From an uncultured Prevotellaceae bacterium (GTDB taxonomy: Bacteria; Bacteroidota; Bacteroidia; Bacteroidales; Bacteroidaceae), in contig CACYME010000003.1 in the NCBI GenBank assembly GCA_902775475.1, forward strand, positions 1-64,000: a DNA stretch of 64,000 nucleotides, in the 5' to 3' direction. Position numbers and translations under genes: made by a program. Below, one piece after another: positions 26,474-35,020 of this stretch (position 1 is its first letter; each line of letters opens with the position of its first letter). Under the pieces are notes generated by a model. That model made no database searches, was not told the origin of the DNA, and worked only from the letters and a program-made list of their open reading frames with translations.

Positions 26474-26505
26474 TTTGGCAGAGCGACAAAAAATGCGTAA
26501 TTTTG
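26474..26505 (+). promoter_or_regulatory. Promoter of the C69 dipeptidase gene
   Basis: TTTG (26474-26477), 20 bases, TAATTTTG (26498-26505), 34 bases before the ATG. Confidence 0.75.
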
Positions 26506-26539
26506 CAGTCGTAAAAGAAATAATCAAGATTTGCAGCTT

Positions 26540-28201
26540 ATGAAACGACAACTGATTCTACTGGCAATGACCATGGTGGCCGCAGGTGCTATGGCATGTA
26601 CAAACTTCATCGTAGGAAAACGGGCTTCGAAGGACGGCTCCGTCATCTGCTCCTACTCGGCTGACAGCTACGGCATGTTCCAGGGCCTGGTCCATCGTCC
26701 TGCCGCCAAGCACGCCAAGGGGGAGATGCTGAAGGTGTATGACTGGGACACGAATAAATACCACGGCGAGATAGCGGAGGCCGAGGAGACCTACAACGTC
26801 ATTGGCAACATCAACGAGTGGCAGGTAACCATCGGCGAGACCACCTTCGGCGGACGCGAGGAGATGGTCGACACCACGGGCATCCTCGACTACGGCTCGC
26901 TCATCTACATCGCCCTGCAGCGCTCGAAGACCGCCCGCGAGGCCATCGACGTGATGACCTCGCTCACGGAGCAGTATGGCTACAACTCCGAGGGTGAGAC
27001 CTTCACCATCTGCGACCCCAACGAGGCCTGGATCATGGAGATGATGGGCACCGCCAGCGACCGCAAGATAGAGAAGGGACGCACCGTGTGGGTGGCCCTG
27101 CGCATCCCCGACGATATGATTTGCGGACACGCCAACCAGAGCCGCATCACCCGCTTCGACATGAAGGACAAGACGGGCAACGTGCGCTTCTCGAAGAACG
27201 TGGTGAGCTACGCCCGCAAGATGGGGTGGTTCAGCGGCAAGGACGAGGAGTTCAGCTACAACGCTGCCTATGCCGCCCCCGACTTCTCGGGCCGTCGCAT
27301 CTGCGATGCTCGTGTGTGGAGCTTCTTCAACCGCTATGCCGACGGCATGGACCGCTATATCCCCTGGGCAAAGGGCCGCGACAAGAACGCCGAGCCGATG
27401 CCGCTGTGGGTGAAGCCCAACAGACTGCTCGGCGTGCAGGACGTGGAGGCCGCCATGCGCGACCACTTCGAGGGTACGCCCTTTGCCATCAGCGGCGATG
27501 CCCAGCAGGCTACCGACTTCGGCGGCGGCATCTGGGAGATGCCCTATAGGCCGACACCACTCTACTTCGAGGTAGATGGTAAGAAATACTTCAACGAGCG
27601 TCCTGTCAGCACGCAGCAGGCAGGCTTCGTCTACGTCAGCCAGATGCGCTCGTGGCTGCCCCGCGAATTGGGCGGCTGCTTCTGGTTCGCTAACGATGAC
27701 GGCAACATGGTGCCTTTCACACCCGTCTACTGCTGTGCCACGGAGTCGCCGAAGCCCTATAACACCCCTGGTGCCGACGACCTGAACTTCTCGTTCGACA
27801 ATGCCTTCTGGGTGCAGAACTGGGTGTCGAACATGGTCTATCCCCGCTACTCGATGTTGTTCCCCTCGCTGGAGCAGGTGCGCGACTCGCTCGATCAGTC
27901 CTACTTCTGTCTGCAGAAGGAGGTGGAGGACAAGGCGCTGGCACTCAGCGGACAGGAGCGTGTGGAATACCTGACGGCCTACACCGCTGAGAAAGCCAAC
28001 CAAATGCTGGCTCGCTGGAAGCAGCTGGCCACGTACCTCATCGTGAAGTACAACGACATGACCGTGAAGCCCGAGGACGAGAACGGACGCTTTGCCCGCA
28101 CGCCCTACGGACTGGGGGCCACCGTGAAGCGTCCGGGCTACTCGCAGCGCTATGCCCGCGAACTGATACGCCAGACGGGGAAACGCTACGAGCTGGAGTA
28201 A
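26540..28201 (+). CDS. Secreted C69-family dipeptidase
   Basis: A 553-residue Ntn-hydrolase. MKRQLILLAMTMVAAGAMA is a signal peptide whose removal would expose the catalytic N-terminal cysteine of CTNFIVGKRASKDGSV. The C69 hallmarks follow: NINEWQVTIGETTFGGRE, EGETFTICDPNEAWIMEM and the HANQSRI block. Family members cleave dipeptides and peptidoglycan-derived peptides, and are abundant in peptide-fermenting Bacteroidales. The ATG at 26540 is preferred over a TTG nine bases earlier. It has its own promoter and is followed after 13 bases by miaB, so the two may be co-transcribed. Confidence 0.93.
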   Translation: MKRQLILLAMTMVAAGAMACTNFIVGKRASKDGSVICSYSADSYGMFQGLVHRPAAKHAKGEMLKVYDWDTNKYHGEIAEAEETYNVIGNINEWQVTIGETTFGGREEMVDTTGILDYGSLIYIALQRSKTAREAIDVMTSLTEQYGYNSEGETFTICDPNEAWIMEMMGTASDRKIEKGRTVWVALRIPDDMICGHANQSRITRFDMKDKTGNVRFSKNVVSYARKMGWFSGKDEEFSYNAAYAAPDFSGRRICDARVWSFFNRYADGMDRYIPWAKGRDKNAEPMPLWVKPNRLLGVQDVEAAMRDHFEGTPFAISGDAQQATDFGGGIWEMPYRPTPLYFEVDGKKYFNERPVSTQQAGFVYVSQMRSWLPRELGGCFWFANDDGNMVPFTPVYCCATESPKPYNTPGADDLNFSFDNAFWVQNWVSNMVYPRYSMLFPSLEQVRDSLDQSYFCLQKEVEDKALALSGQERVEYLTAYTAEKANQMLARWKQLATYLIVKYNDMTVKPEDENGRFARTPYGLGATVKRPGYSQRYARELIRQTGKRYELE

Positions 28202-28214
28202 GGAAGAAACGGAA

Positions 28215-29552
28215 ATGAAAAAACTATATATTGAGACCTACGGCTGCCAGATGAATGTGGCCGACTCGGAGGTGGTGGCATCGGTGATGCAGATGGCAGG
28301 CTATGAGACCTGCGAGAGCGTCGACGAGGCCGACGCCGTGTTCCTGAACACCTGCTCAGTGCGCGACAACGCCGAGCAGAAAATCTACCGTCGGCTGGAG
28401 GCCTTGCAGGCCCTGCGGAGGAATCGTGACAGCGCCTCCCCCGCTTCTGGGGGAAGAGCCTCGCTCATCATCGGCGTGCTGGGCTGCATGGCAGAGCGGG
28501 TGAAGGACGAGCTGCTGAACCGCTACGGCGCCGACCTCGTGGCTGGTCCAGATGCCTACCTGTCGCTGCCTGACCTGACGGCACAGGCTGAGATGGGGCA
28601 CAAGGCCATCAACATTGAGCTGTCTACTTCGGAGACCTACCGCGACGTGGTGCCCCAGCGTATTGGATTAGGACATAAGATTGGTGGCTTCGTGAGCATC
28701 ATGCGTGGCTGCAACAACTTCTGCCACTACTGCATCGTGCCCTATACCCGCGGAAGGGAGCGGAGCCGCGACGTGGAGAGCATCCTGCGCGAGGTGCGCG
28801 ACTTGCGCGACCGTGGCTTTAAGGAGGTGACGCTGCTGGGGCAGAACGTCAATTCATATCAGGCCGGAGGGGAGTCTTTCGCACAGCTTCTCCGCACGGT
28901 GGCACAGGAGGCACCAGAGATGCGCATCCGCTTCACCACCTCGCACCCGAAGGACATGAGCGACGACACCCTGCGCGTCATCGCCGAGATGTCCAATGTG
29001 TGCAAGCACATCCACCTGCCTGTGCAGAGTGGTTCCGACCGCATCCTGAAGCTGATGAATCGCAAGTACACGCGAGAGTGGTATCTTGACCGCGTGGCGG
29101 CCATCAGGCGCATCGTGCCCGACTGCGGCTTATCGACCGACATCTTCGTGGGCTATCACTCAGAGACCGAGGAGGACCACCAGCTGTCGCTGAGCCTGAT
29201 GCGCGAGGTAGGCTACGACTCGGCCTTCATGTTCAAATACAGCGAGCGCCCCGGCACCTACGCCTCGAAGCATCTGCCCGACGACGTGCCTGAGGCGGTG
29301 AAGCTGCGCCGGCTGAACGAGCTCATCGCCTTGCAGACCGAGATTTCGGCACAGCAGAACCAGAAGGACGAAGGGCGCGAATTCGATGTCCTCGTTGAGG
29401 GCTTTTCGAAGCGCTCGCGCCAGCAGCTCTGCGGTCGAACTGAGCAAAATAAAATGGTGGTCTTCGACAAAGACCACCATCATATAGGCGAGACGGTTCG
29501 CGTCAGAATTACGGGTAGCACCAGCGCCACGCTGCTTGGCGAACTCGTCTGA
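28215..29552 (+). CDS. miaB: tRNA-2-methylthio-N6-dimethylallyladenosine synthase MiaB
   Basis: A 445-residue radical-SAM methylthiotransferase that modifies A37 of tRNAs reading UNN codons. The N-terminal UPF0004 domain holds cluster cysteines in YGCQMN, NTCSVR and GCMAER. The radical-SAM motif is NNFCHYCIVPYTRGRERS, and a C-terminal TRAM domain starts at ~residue 380. Unusually, the segment before GVLGCMAER carries ~13 extra residues (NRDSASPASGGRA) encoded by a GC-rich palindrome at 28432-28460, which appears to have entered the gene in frame. It lies between cluster cysteines 2 and 3, probably on a surface loop. Confidence 0.96.
   Translation: MKKLYIETYGCQMNVADSEVVASVMQMAGYETCESVDEADAVFLNTCSVRDNAEQKIYRRLEALQALRRNRDSASPASGGRASLIIGVLGCMAERVKDELLNRYGADLVAGPDAYLSLPDLTAQAEMGHKAINIELSTSETYRDVVPQRIGLGHKIGGFVSIMRGCNNFCHYCIVPYTRGRERSRDVESILREVRDLRDRGFKEVTLLGQNVNSYQAGGESFAQLLRTVAQEAPEMRIRFTTSHPKDMSDDTLRVIAEMSNVCKHIHLPVQSGSDRILKLMNRKYTREWYLDRVAAIRRIVPDCGLSTDIFVGYHSETEEDHQLSLSLMREVGYDSAFMFKYSERPGTYASKHLPDDVPEAVKLRRLNELIALQTEISAQQNQKDEGREFDVLVEGFSKRSRQQLCGRTEQNKMVVFDKDHHHIGETVRVRITGSTSATLLGELV
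28432..28460. repeat. Short palindrome inserted in frame within miaB
   Basis: GCGCCTCCCCC, GCTTCT, GGGGGAAGAGCC: CTCCCCC pairs with GGGGGAA/G, and it codes for a stretch absent from typical MiaB proteins. It is similar in style to the CTCCCCTCCC palindromes but not clearly the same family. Confidence 0.5.
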
Positions 29553-29561
29553 TTACTTTCA

Positions 29562-31112
29562 TCACTTTCCACTCACGAATCTTGCGGGCTTCACGTCATC
29601 GTTTTTCAGAACGTCGGCAAACTGTTGCGGCGTGATGGTGACGGGGCCTCGCATGAATTCGGGAATATTGTAGCTCTTCATGAATTCGCGGTGGTAGTTC
29701 GGGTCGGCCTGCGGCAGCTCGAACGGCTTTGAACCGTGGCCGTCGGCATCTACGTGGGCAATGAAGGGACGGGTGTAGTTGCCGTCGGTGCGGCGGCTGC
29801 TGAAGATGACCCACCGACCGTTGCTCGACCACGAGTGATAGCTCTCGGTGTCGGGGGAGTTAATCTCGTCGAACGAGCGCACATCGCCTGTCGTCAGGTC
29901 CATCAGCCAGAGGTCGGCCTCGTGATGCCAGATATGGAACACCCCGTAGCGGCCCAGCGTAAACAGCAGGAAGCGTCCGTCGGGGGAAATGCGTGGCAGT
30001 GTGGCACTGAGTCCTGTCTTGACAGCTTCCAGCGAGTCGAGTTGCAGTCCCAAAAGGGCGGGCGAGAGCGAGTCGGCCTGGAACACCATCTCACGAGGGC
30101 CGAAGCGGCGTGTTTGCGGGTCGAAGCTCTTGCGGTAGATGTCGTACTTCACGTCGGTAGCACGCATGAAAACCTCGATGGTGGGGTTGATGGTGTCATG
30201 GTGTTCGAAGTGGGCACTGCTATAGTAGAGTGCCTGGCCATCGGGAGCCCAGAAGGGGTAGCACTCGAACTCCTGCGGGTCGGCCTCAACGTTGGCCACC
30301 TCGTCCTTCTCCACATCGTAGATGATGAGGTCGCTATTGGCATCGGCCACCTCAATCTTGTTTGGGTTGCGGGTGTGGAAGCTCTGGCTGGTGAGGTTGG
30401 TGGAATAGACAATGAGGGGCAGGGTAGGGTGCCATGTGGGGTAGACGCCAGCAGAGATGGTCGAGTCGGTCTTCAGGTTCACCTTGCGAATAATCCCGTC
30501 GTAGGCAATGACGGTGCCGCCGTGGCGCTGGCGGGCGTGGAACTGCATGCGCTGTGGGTTATACATCTGGTAGTTGTGGCAGTTGACGCACTGGCCGTTG
30601 CTCTCGGTTCCGCAGAGCATGTTGTCGACCATCACCTGCTCGTCGTAGTTCTCCAAGCAGCGCTGGTTGAGCGTCAGCTCCTCGTAGGTGACGTAGCTGG
30701 GCGAGATGAGGCGGTAGCTGATGTAGGGATCGATGCTGTCGGGTGACACATGGATGGCGAAGGGCTGGTAGCGCGTCCAGCCGTTACCGCTCTTGGCATA
30801 TACCTCGACGGTGATATCGCTGCCCTTCGCCTTTTGGGTCAGCAACCGCCAGTCGTCGATGGAGGGCTGGGCCTTCATTCCTCCGCAAAGAATCTCTTCT
30901 CCCTGACAGGAATAGCGGACGATGGCATCGTCGGCATTAGCTTGCATGAGCTGCAGCGTCAGCGGGGCGATGTTGATGGGAACGGTGACGTCGGCATAGT
31001 CGGGATAGATGGGAGCCTGGGCGTCACTCTGGGTGTATGTTTCAGGAACGCTCACGTCCGAACAGGCAGCGAGGGCAGTCAGCAACGTTCCGAATAATAG
31101 TTTCTTCATCAT
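29562..31112 (-). CDS. TolB-like (PD40) lipoprotein with a CxxCH motif
   Basis: About 516 residues. MMKKLLFGTLLTALAAC is a lipoprotein signal with lipobox LAAC. Near residue 180 is GQCVNCHNYQ, a single CxxCH that could bind haem c. The second half consists of beta-propeller strands of the TolB/PD40 type (GVYPTWHPTLPLIVYST, CYPFWAPDGQALYYSS, RISPDGRFLLFTLG, SWSSNGRWVIFSSRR). The role is unknown; the architecture suggests a periplasmic or outer-membrane binding scaffold. It lies 33 bases downstream of the DUF6057-type gene across a short heptamer array, so the pair is probably one unit. It converges with miaB, with only 9 bases between stops. Confidence 0.78.
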   Translation of the reverse strand: MMKKLLFGTLLTALAACSDVSVPETYTQSDAQAPIYPDYADVTVPINIAPLTLQLMQANADDAIVRYSCQGEEILCGGMKAQPSIDDWRLLTQKAKGSDITVEVYAKSGNGWTRYQPFAIHVSPDSIDPYISYRLISPSYVTYEELTLNQRCLENYDEQVMVDNMLCGTESNGQCVNCHNYQMYNPQRMQFHARQRHGGTVIAYDGIIRKVNLKTDSTISAGVYPTWHPTLPLIVYSTNLTSQSFHTRNPNKIEVADANSDLIIYDVEKDEVANVEADPQEFECYPFWAPDGQALYYSSAHFEHHDTINPTIEVFMRATDVKYDIYRKSFDPQTRRFGPREMVFQADSLSPALLGLQLDSLEAVKTGLSATLPRISPDGRFLLFTLGRYGVFHIWHHEADLWLMDLTTGDVRSFDEINSPDTESYHSWSSNGRWVIFSSRRTDGNYTRPFIAHVDADGHGSKPFELPQADPNYHREFMKSYNIPEFMRGPVTITPQQFADVLKNDDVKPARFVSGK

Positions 31113-31145
31113 AAATCTCAAATCTTAATTCTCAAACCTCAAATC

Positions 31146-33035
31146 CTAATAAAGCTTCTGGTTTCTGATGAGGAAGTATTCGTAGTAGAAGGTCTTTCCG
31201 AACTGCGGATAGAAGACGTCCCTCATCTTTTCCTCGCTCATGTTCTGACAGCGCTGGGCCAGTTGCATGAAGGCATCGTAGCTCTGCTTCACCTGCGGGT
31301 CGAAGGGCATGTGACTGATGTCGACACCGTCTTCCAGATGACCATAAAGATAGGCTGCCTCCTGATAGTGGATGGGCATGGGCTTGCCAGGATGGTTGAT
31401 GGCATACTGGCGGAACTGAGGCCAGAAGAGCTGTATGTCCTTCATCCACAGCGCCGCATTGAGCGACTGGTCCTGATAGAGCGTGTCGCGGCTGGGGTTG
31501 TAGATGAAGTGGTGCATCAGGAACTGCTCCACCACCGACTGGTCGCTGCTCAGCTGGTCGTCGCAGTCCATCAGGTGGAGGATAGGCGAATAGTTGGCAT
31601 CGGCCTCCAGGGCTTCCCGATGGCCTACGTAGCGCTCGTGTTCCTCGGCCCATTTGCCGTGGTAGCGTGTGTGCTTCAGCAGGTCGAGGTATTTGCGGGC
31701 AACTACGTCCTCGCCATTGACCAGGGCGCAACGCGTCATATACTTCAGGTATTCAGCACGCCATCCGTATTCCACGCCGTCCTCCAGACACCAGCGATAG
31801 CAGTAGTTGGCCAGTCCGTAGTAGAAGTAGATGGAGCGGCCCACCACCTGCGACATGTTGACGGGGATGGGCGTGTTGCTGGCTTTGGCACCTGTGCGGT
31901 AATGATACATCTTGTCGCCCTGCTGCCCCAGGCGGAACAGCGCCAGGTTCTTCATCAGGACGATAGCGCGGGTGGGCTCGTCTTCCAGTTCGGCAGCTTC
32001 CTCCAGGATGCCGTTCCAGTCGGCGGCCTCCATGCACCGCTGCATGCGCAGCTCCTTGTGGAAGTTGTAGTCACGATACCAGAACTGGCGCACGCCCAGC
32101 ACGAGTATGGCCAGCAACAGCACATGGCAGAGCACCCATCCGAGGGGCCTCTTCACGTTACCCCCAGTCATTAGACCATAGCTTGCAGCCATGATAACGA
32201 AGAAGGCCACTATTAAATAATAAGGTATATAGTAGGCCGTATGATCCTCCAGAATGTGGTAGAGCGGTAGCGCCGTCCAGTAGATGTTCTCCTGACTGGT
32301 TTGATAGAAAACGAAGCGATAGAAGAGTAGGGGGATGACGACGATGGCAAGCATCGCTACCAGAGAACTAACCAGTCGTTCCGTCAGCGAAGCCTTCAGT
32401 CTCCAAGCCATTATGCCCATCAGCAGCGCTGCCAGCAGCGAATAGAAACCGATGAGGGGATAGAACACTAATGTGCTCAGCAGGATGAAAAGAGCCTGGA
32501 TGAAGAACTTGCCGTGCAGACTGCGGAACGCCCATACCTCGCAGCAGACGGCGCAGAGGGCGATGGGAGCCACAAAGAAATGGCCGCGCAACTTCAGGTA
32601 GTAGACCCAGTAGCCCATGTCTACGCAGGTAATCAGCAGTAGTGCTACGGGAATGAGTAGCACTACCGACCACTTCAAGGGAACCTTGAATGCCCTGCTG
32701 GCAAGAAACATCAGCAGCCCCCACCACAGGCAGAGCCAGCCAACACCAAGGGCGGGATGGAAGAAGAATTCTGTGAACCAGGTGCCGAGCCATGTGAGCA
32801 AGCCTCCTGCCACGACCATCTGCTGATGGAAGAACAGCGGAGTGTCAAGATGCAGGTTCAGCTCCTGCACTTTCCACAGAAACTCTTCTTCAAGCACTAC
32901 GAGCGCTATGCCTACTGCCACCAGCGCTACTATGCATAGCGCTGGGGAGAAGAACTTCAGCCCCCCGGCAGGCATGGGCTTTACGGCCTGCTTGCCGGAA
33001 ACTGGTTTTTCACGGTTTTGTTGTTTTTTGTTCAT
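31146..33035 (-). CDS. DUF6057-type polytopic membrane protein
   Basis: About 629 residues. After a lysine-rich cytoplasmic N-terminus there are roughly eight to ten hydrophobic helices up to ~residue 320 (FFSPALCIVALVAVGIALVV, VVLLIPVALLLITCVDMGYW, IFLLSTLVFYPLIGFYSLLA-like segments). A soluble C-terminal half of ~300 residues has helical, TPR-like spacing (AAELEDEPTRAIVLMKNLALFRLG, YLKYMTRCALVNGEDVVARKYLDLL). It resembles the Bacteroidetes DUF6057 family; function unknown. It probably works with the TolB-like lipoprotein encoded directly downstream. Confidence 0.72.
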   Translation of the reverse strand: MNKKQQNREKPVSGKQAVKPMPAGGLKFFSPALCIVALVAVGIALVVLEEEFLWKVQELNLHLDTPLFFHQQMVVAGGLLTWLGTWFTEFFFHPALGVGWLCLWWGLLMFLASRAFKVPLKWSVVLLIPVALLLITCVDMGYWVYYLKLRGHFFVAPIALCAVCCEVWAFRSLHGKFFIQALFILLSTLVFYPLIGFYSLLAALLMGIMAWRLKASLTERLVSSLVAMLAIVVIPLLFYRFVFYQTSQENIYWTALPLYHILEDHTAYYIPYYLIVAFFVIMAASYGLMTGGNVKRPLGWVLCHVLLLAILVLGVRQFWYRDYNFHKELRMQRCMEAADWNGILEEAAELEDEPTRAIVLMKNLALFRLGQQGDKMYHYRTGAKASNTPIPVNMSQVVGRSIYFYYGLANYCYRWCLEDGVEYGWRAEYLKYMTRCALVNGEDVVARKYLDLLKHTRYHGKWAEEHERYVGHREALEADANYSPILHLMDCDDQLSSDQSVVEQFLMHHFIYNPSRDTLYQDQSLNAALWMKDIQLFWPQFRQYAINHPGKPMPIHYQEAAYLYGHLEDGVDISHMPFDPQVKQSYDAFMQLAQRCQNMSEEKMRDVFYPQFGKTFYYEYFLIRNQKLY

Positions 33036-33104
33036 CAAGTATTATCAATTTTCTTAGGTTTCGCATTTTCTCACTCCCGATTGCTTAACATTGGTTGCAG
33101 AGCT

Positions 33105-33176
33105 AAAGTCTCTCAACTCTCAATAGTTGCAAGTCTAAAGTCTCTCAACGCTCAACACTCAACTCTCAACACTATT
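33105..33176. repeat. TCTCAAC heptamer arrays upstream of the DUF6057-type gene
   Basis: Two blocks, each starting with TAAAGTC, then TCTCAAC-type heptamers (33109-33128 and 33138-33172). They have the same sequence type as the array at 14415-14448, and run up to the ilvD stop codon. Confidence 0.6.
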
Positions 33177-34965
33177 CCAGGATTCTCACGCCACCCTTAT
33201 CGGCTGAGCTGACGCTCTGAGCGTATGCTCGCAAAGCCTTCGATACGGTGCGCTGGCGCTTGAGGGGTTGTTGAGGGCGCTGTGCCAGTTCCTCGTCAGA
33301 GAGTTTCACGTTGATGGAACGGCTGGGAATGTCGATGACGATGATGTCGCCATCCTTGATTTTGCCGATGTTGCCACCGTTGGCAGCCTCCGGCGAGATG
33401 TGGCCGATGGAGAGTCCGCTGGTGCCACCGCTGAAGCGTCCGTCGGTGATGAGGGCGCATTCCTTTCCTAAGTGCATCGACTTGATGTAGCTGGTGGGGT
33501 AGAGCATTTCCTGCATGCCAGGACCGCCCTTGGGACCTTCGTGGGTGATGACCACGCAGTCGCCGCTCTTCACTTTGCCACCAAGTATTCCCTCACAGGC
33601 ATCCTCCTGCGAGTCGAACACCACGGCGGGGCCTTCGAAGTGCCACAATGCCTCGTCGACGCCAGCGGTCTTCACTACGCAACCGTCCTGGGCAATGTTG
33701 CCGAAGAGCACGGCAAGACCGCCATCCTTCGTGTAGGCATGCTCGATGTTGCGTATGCAGCCAGCGGTGCGGTCGAGATCGAGCTTCTCGTAATACTCGT
33801 TTTGCGAGCCCATTTCCGTAGAGAATCGTCCGGCGGGAGCACTGTAGTAGATGGCCGTCTCGTCAGAGAGCCCATTGACGTCGTATTTGTCCATCGCCTC
33901 CTGTAGCGTCATGCCGTCAACGCGCAGGGCAGAGCCGTCAATAAGCCCGCCCTTGTTGAGCTCGTTCAAAATGCCCAGGATGCCACCGGCGCGGTTGCAC
34001 TCCTGCACACTGTATTTCTGGGTATTGGGGGCCAGTTTGCAGAGGCATGGTGTCTTTCGGCTCAGCGCGTCGATGTCGCTCATGGTGAAGTCGACGCCTG
34101 CTTCTTGTGCAACAGCCAGCAGGTGGAGCACGGTGTTGGTGGAACCGCCCATGGCGATGTCGAGTGTCATGGCGTTGAGGAAAGCCTGGCGCGTGGCAAT
34201 CGAGCGGGGGAGTACGCTTTCGTCACCCTGTTCATAGTAAGCCTGCGCGTTCTTCACAATCTGGCGCGCCGCTTCGCGGAAAAGCTTGATGCGGTTGGTG
34301 TGAGTGGCCAGGATGGTACCGTTGCCGGGCAATGCCAGTCCGATAGCCTCAGTGAGCGAGTTCATGGAGTTGGCGGTGAACATGCCGCTGCACGAGCCAC
34401 ATCCGGGGCAAGCGCAGTGCTCAATCTCGCGCAGCTCCTCGTCGCTCACGCTGGGGTCTGCGCCCTTCACCATGGCGGTGATGAGGTCTGCATTCTCGCC
34501 ACGCCAGCGTCCGGCTTCCATGGGGCCGCCGCTGCAGAATATGGCAGGAATGTTCAGGCGCATGGCGGCCATGAGCATGCCTGGCGTCACCTTGTCGCAG
34601 TTCGAGATGCAAATCATGGCATCGGCCTTGTGGGCGTTGACCATGTATTCCACCGAGTCGGCAATGATGTCGCGTGAGGGCAGGGAGTAGAGCATGCCGT
34701 CGTGGCCCATGGCGATGCCGTCGTCGATGGCGATGGTGTTGAACTCGGCAGCATAGCATCCCATGGCCTCTATCTCCTCTCGGACAATCTGTCCTATCTC
34801 ATGCAGATGGGTGTGGCCGGGAACGAACTGTGTGAAGGAATTGACGATGGCAATGATAGGCTTGCCAAACTGTTCCTGCTTCATGCCTGTGGCTACCCAC
34901 AAGGCACGGGCACCGGCCATGCGGCGCCCTTCGGTGCATACGCTGCTTCTCAACGGATGTTTCAT
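33172..34965 (-). CDS. ilvD: Dihydroxy-acid dehydratase
   Basis: A 597-residue enzyme of valine, isoleucine and pantothenate synthesis that dehydrates 2,3-dihydroxy-3-methyl acids. Iron-sulfur ligands appear in [11 protein letters not shown] and [17 protein letters not shown]. Other family blocks are [42 protein letters not shown] and [20 protein letters not shown]. The length and N-terminus are normal ([13 protein letters not shown]). The ilvBNC genes are not adjacent here. It follows the penicillin-binding protein gene by 55 bases on the same strand. Confidence 0.97.
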   Translation of the reverse strand: MKHPLRSSVCTEGRRMAGARALWVATGMKQEQFGKPIIAIVNSFTQFVPGHTHLHEIGQIVREEIEAMGCYAAEFNTIAIDDGIAMGHDGMLYSLPSRDIIADSVEYMVNAHKADAMICISNCDKVTPGMLMAAMRLNIPAIFCSGGPMEAGRWRGENADLITAMVKGADPSVSDEELREIEHCACPGCGSCSGMFTANSMNSLTEAIGLALPGNGTILATHTNRIKLFREAARQIVKNAQAYYEQGDESVLPRSIATRQAFLNAMTLDIAMGGSTNTVLHLLAVAQEAGVDFTMSDIDALSRKTPCLCKLAPNTQKYSVQECNRAGGILGILNELNKGGLIDGSALRVDGMTLQEAMDKYDVNGLSDETAIYYSAPAGRFSTEMGSQNEYYEKLDLDRTAGCIRNIEHAYTKDGGLAVLFGNIAQDGCVVKTAGVDEALWHFEGPAVVFDSQEDACEGILGGKVKSGDCVVITHEGPKGGPGMQEMLYPTSYIKSMHLGKECALITDGRFSGGTSGLSIGHISPEAANGGNIGKIKDGDIIVIDIPSRSINVKLSDEELAQRPQQPLKRQRTVSKALRAYAQSVSSADKGGVRILE

Positions 34966-35020
34966 GATTTCTCTTTAATTACGTGCTTGCTGTTTCTTGT
35001 TGGATATGGGGGCGATGACC

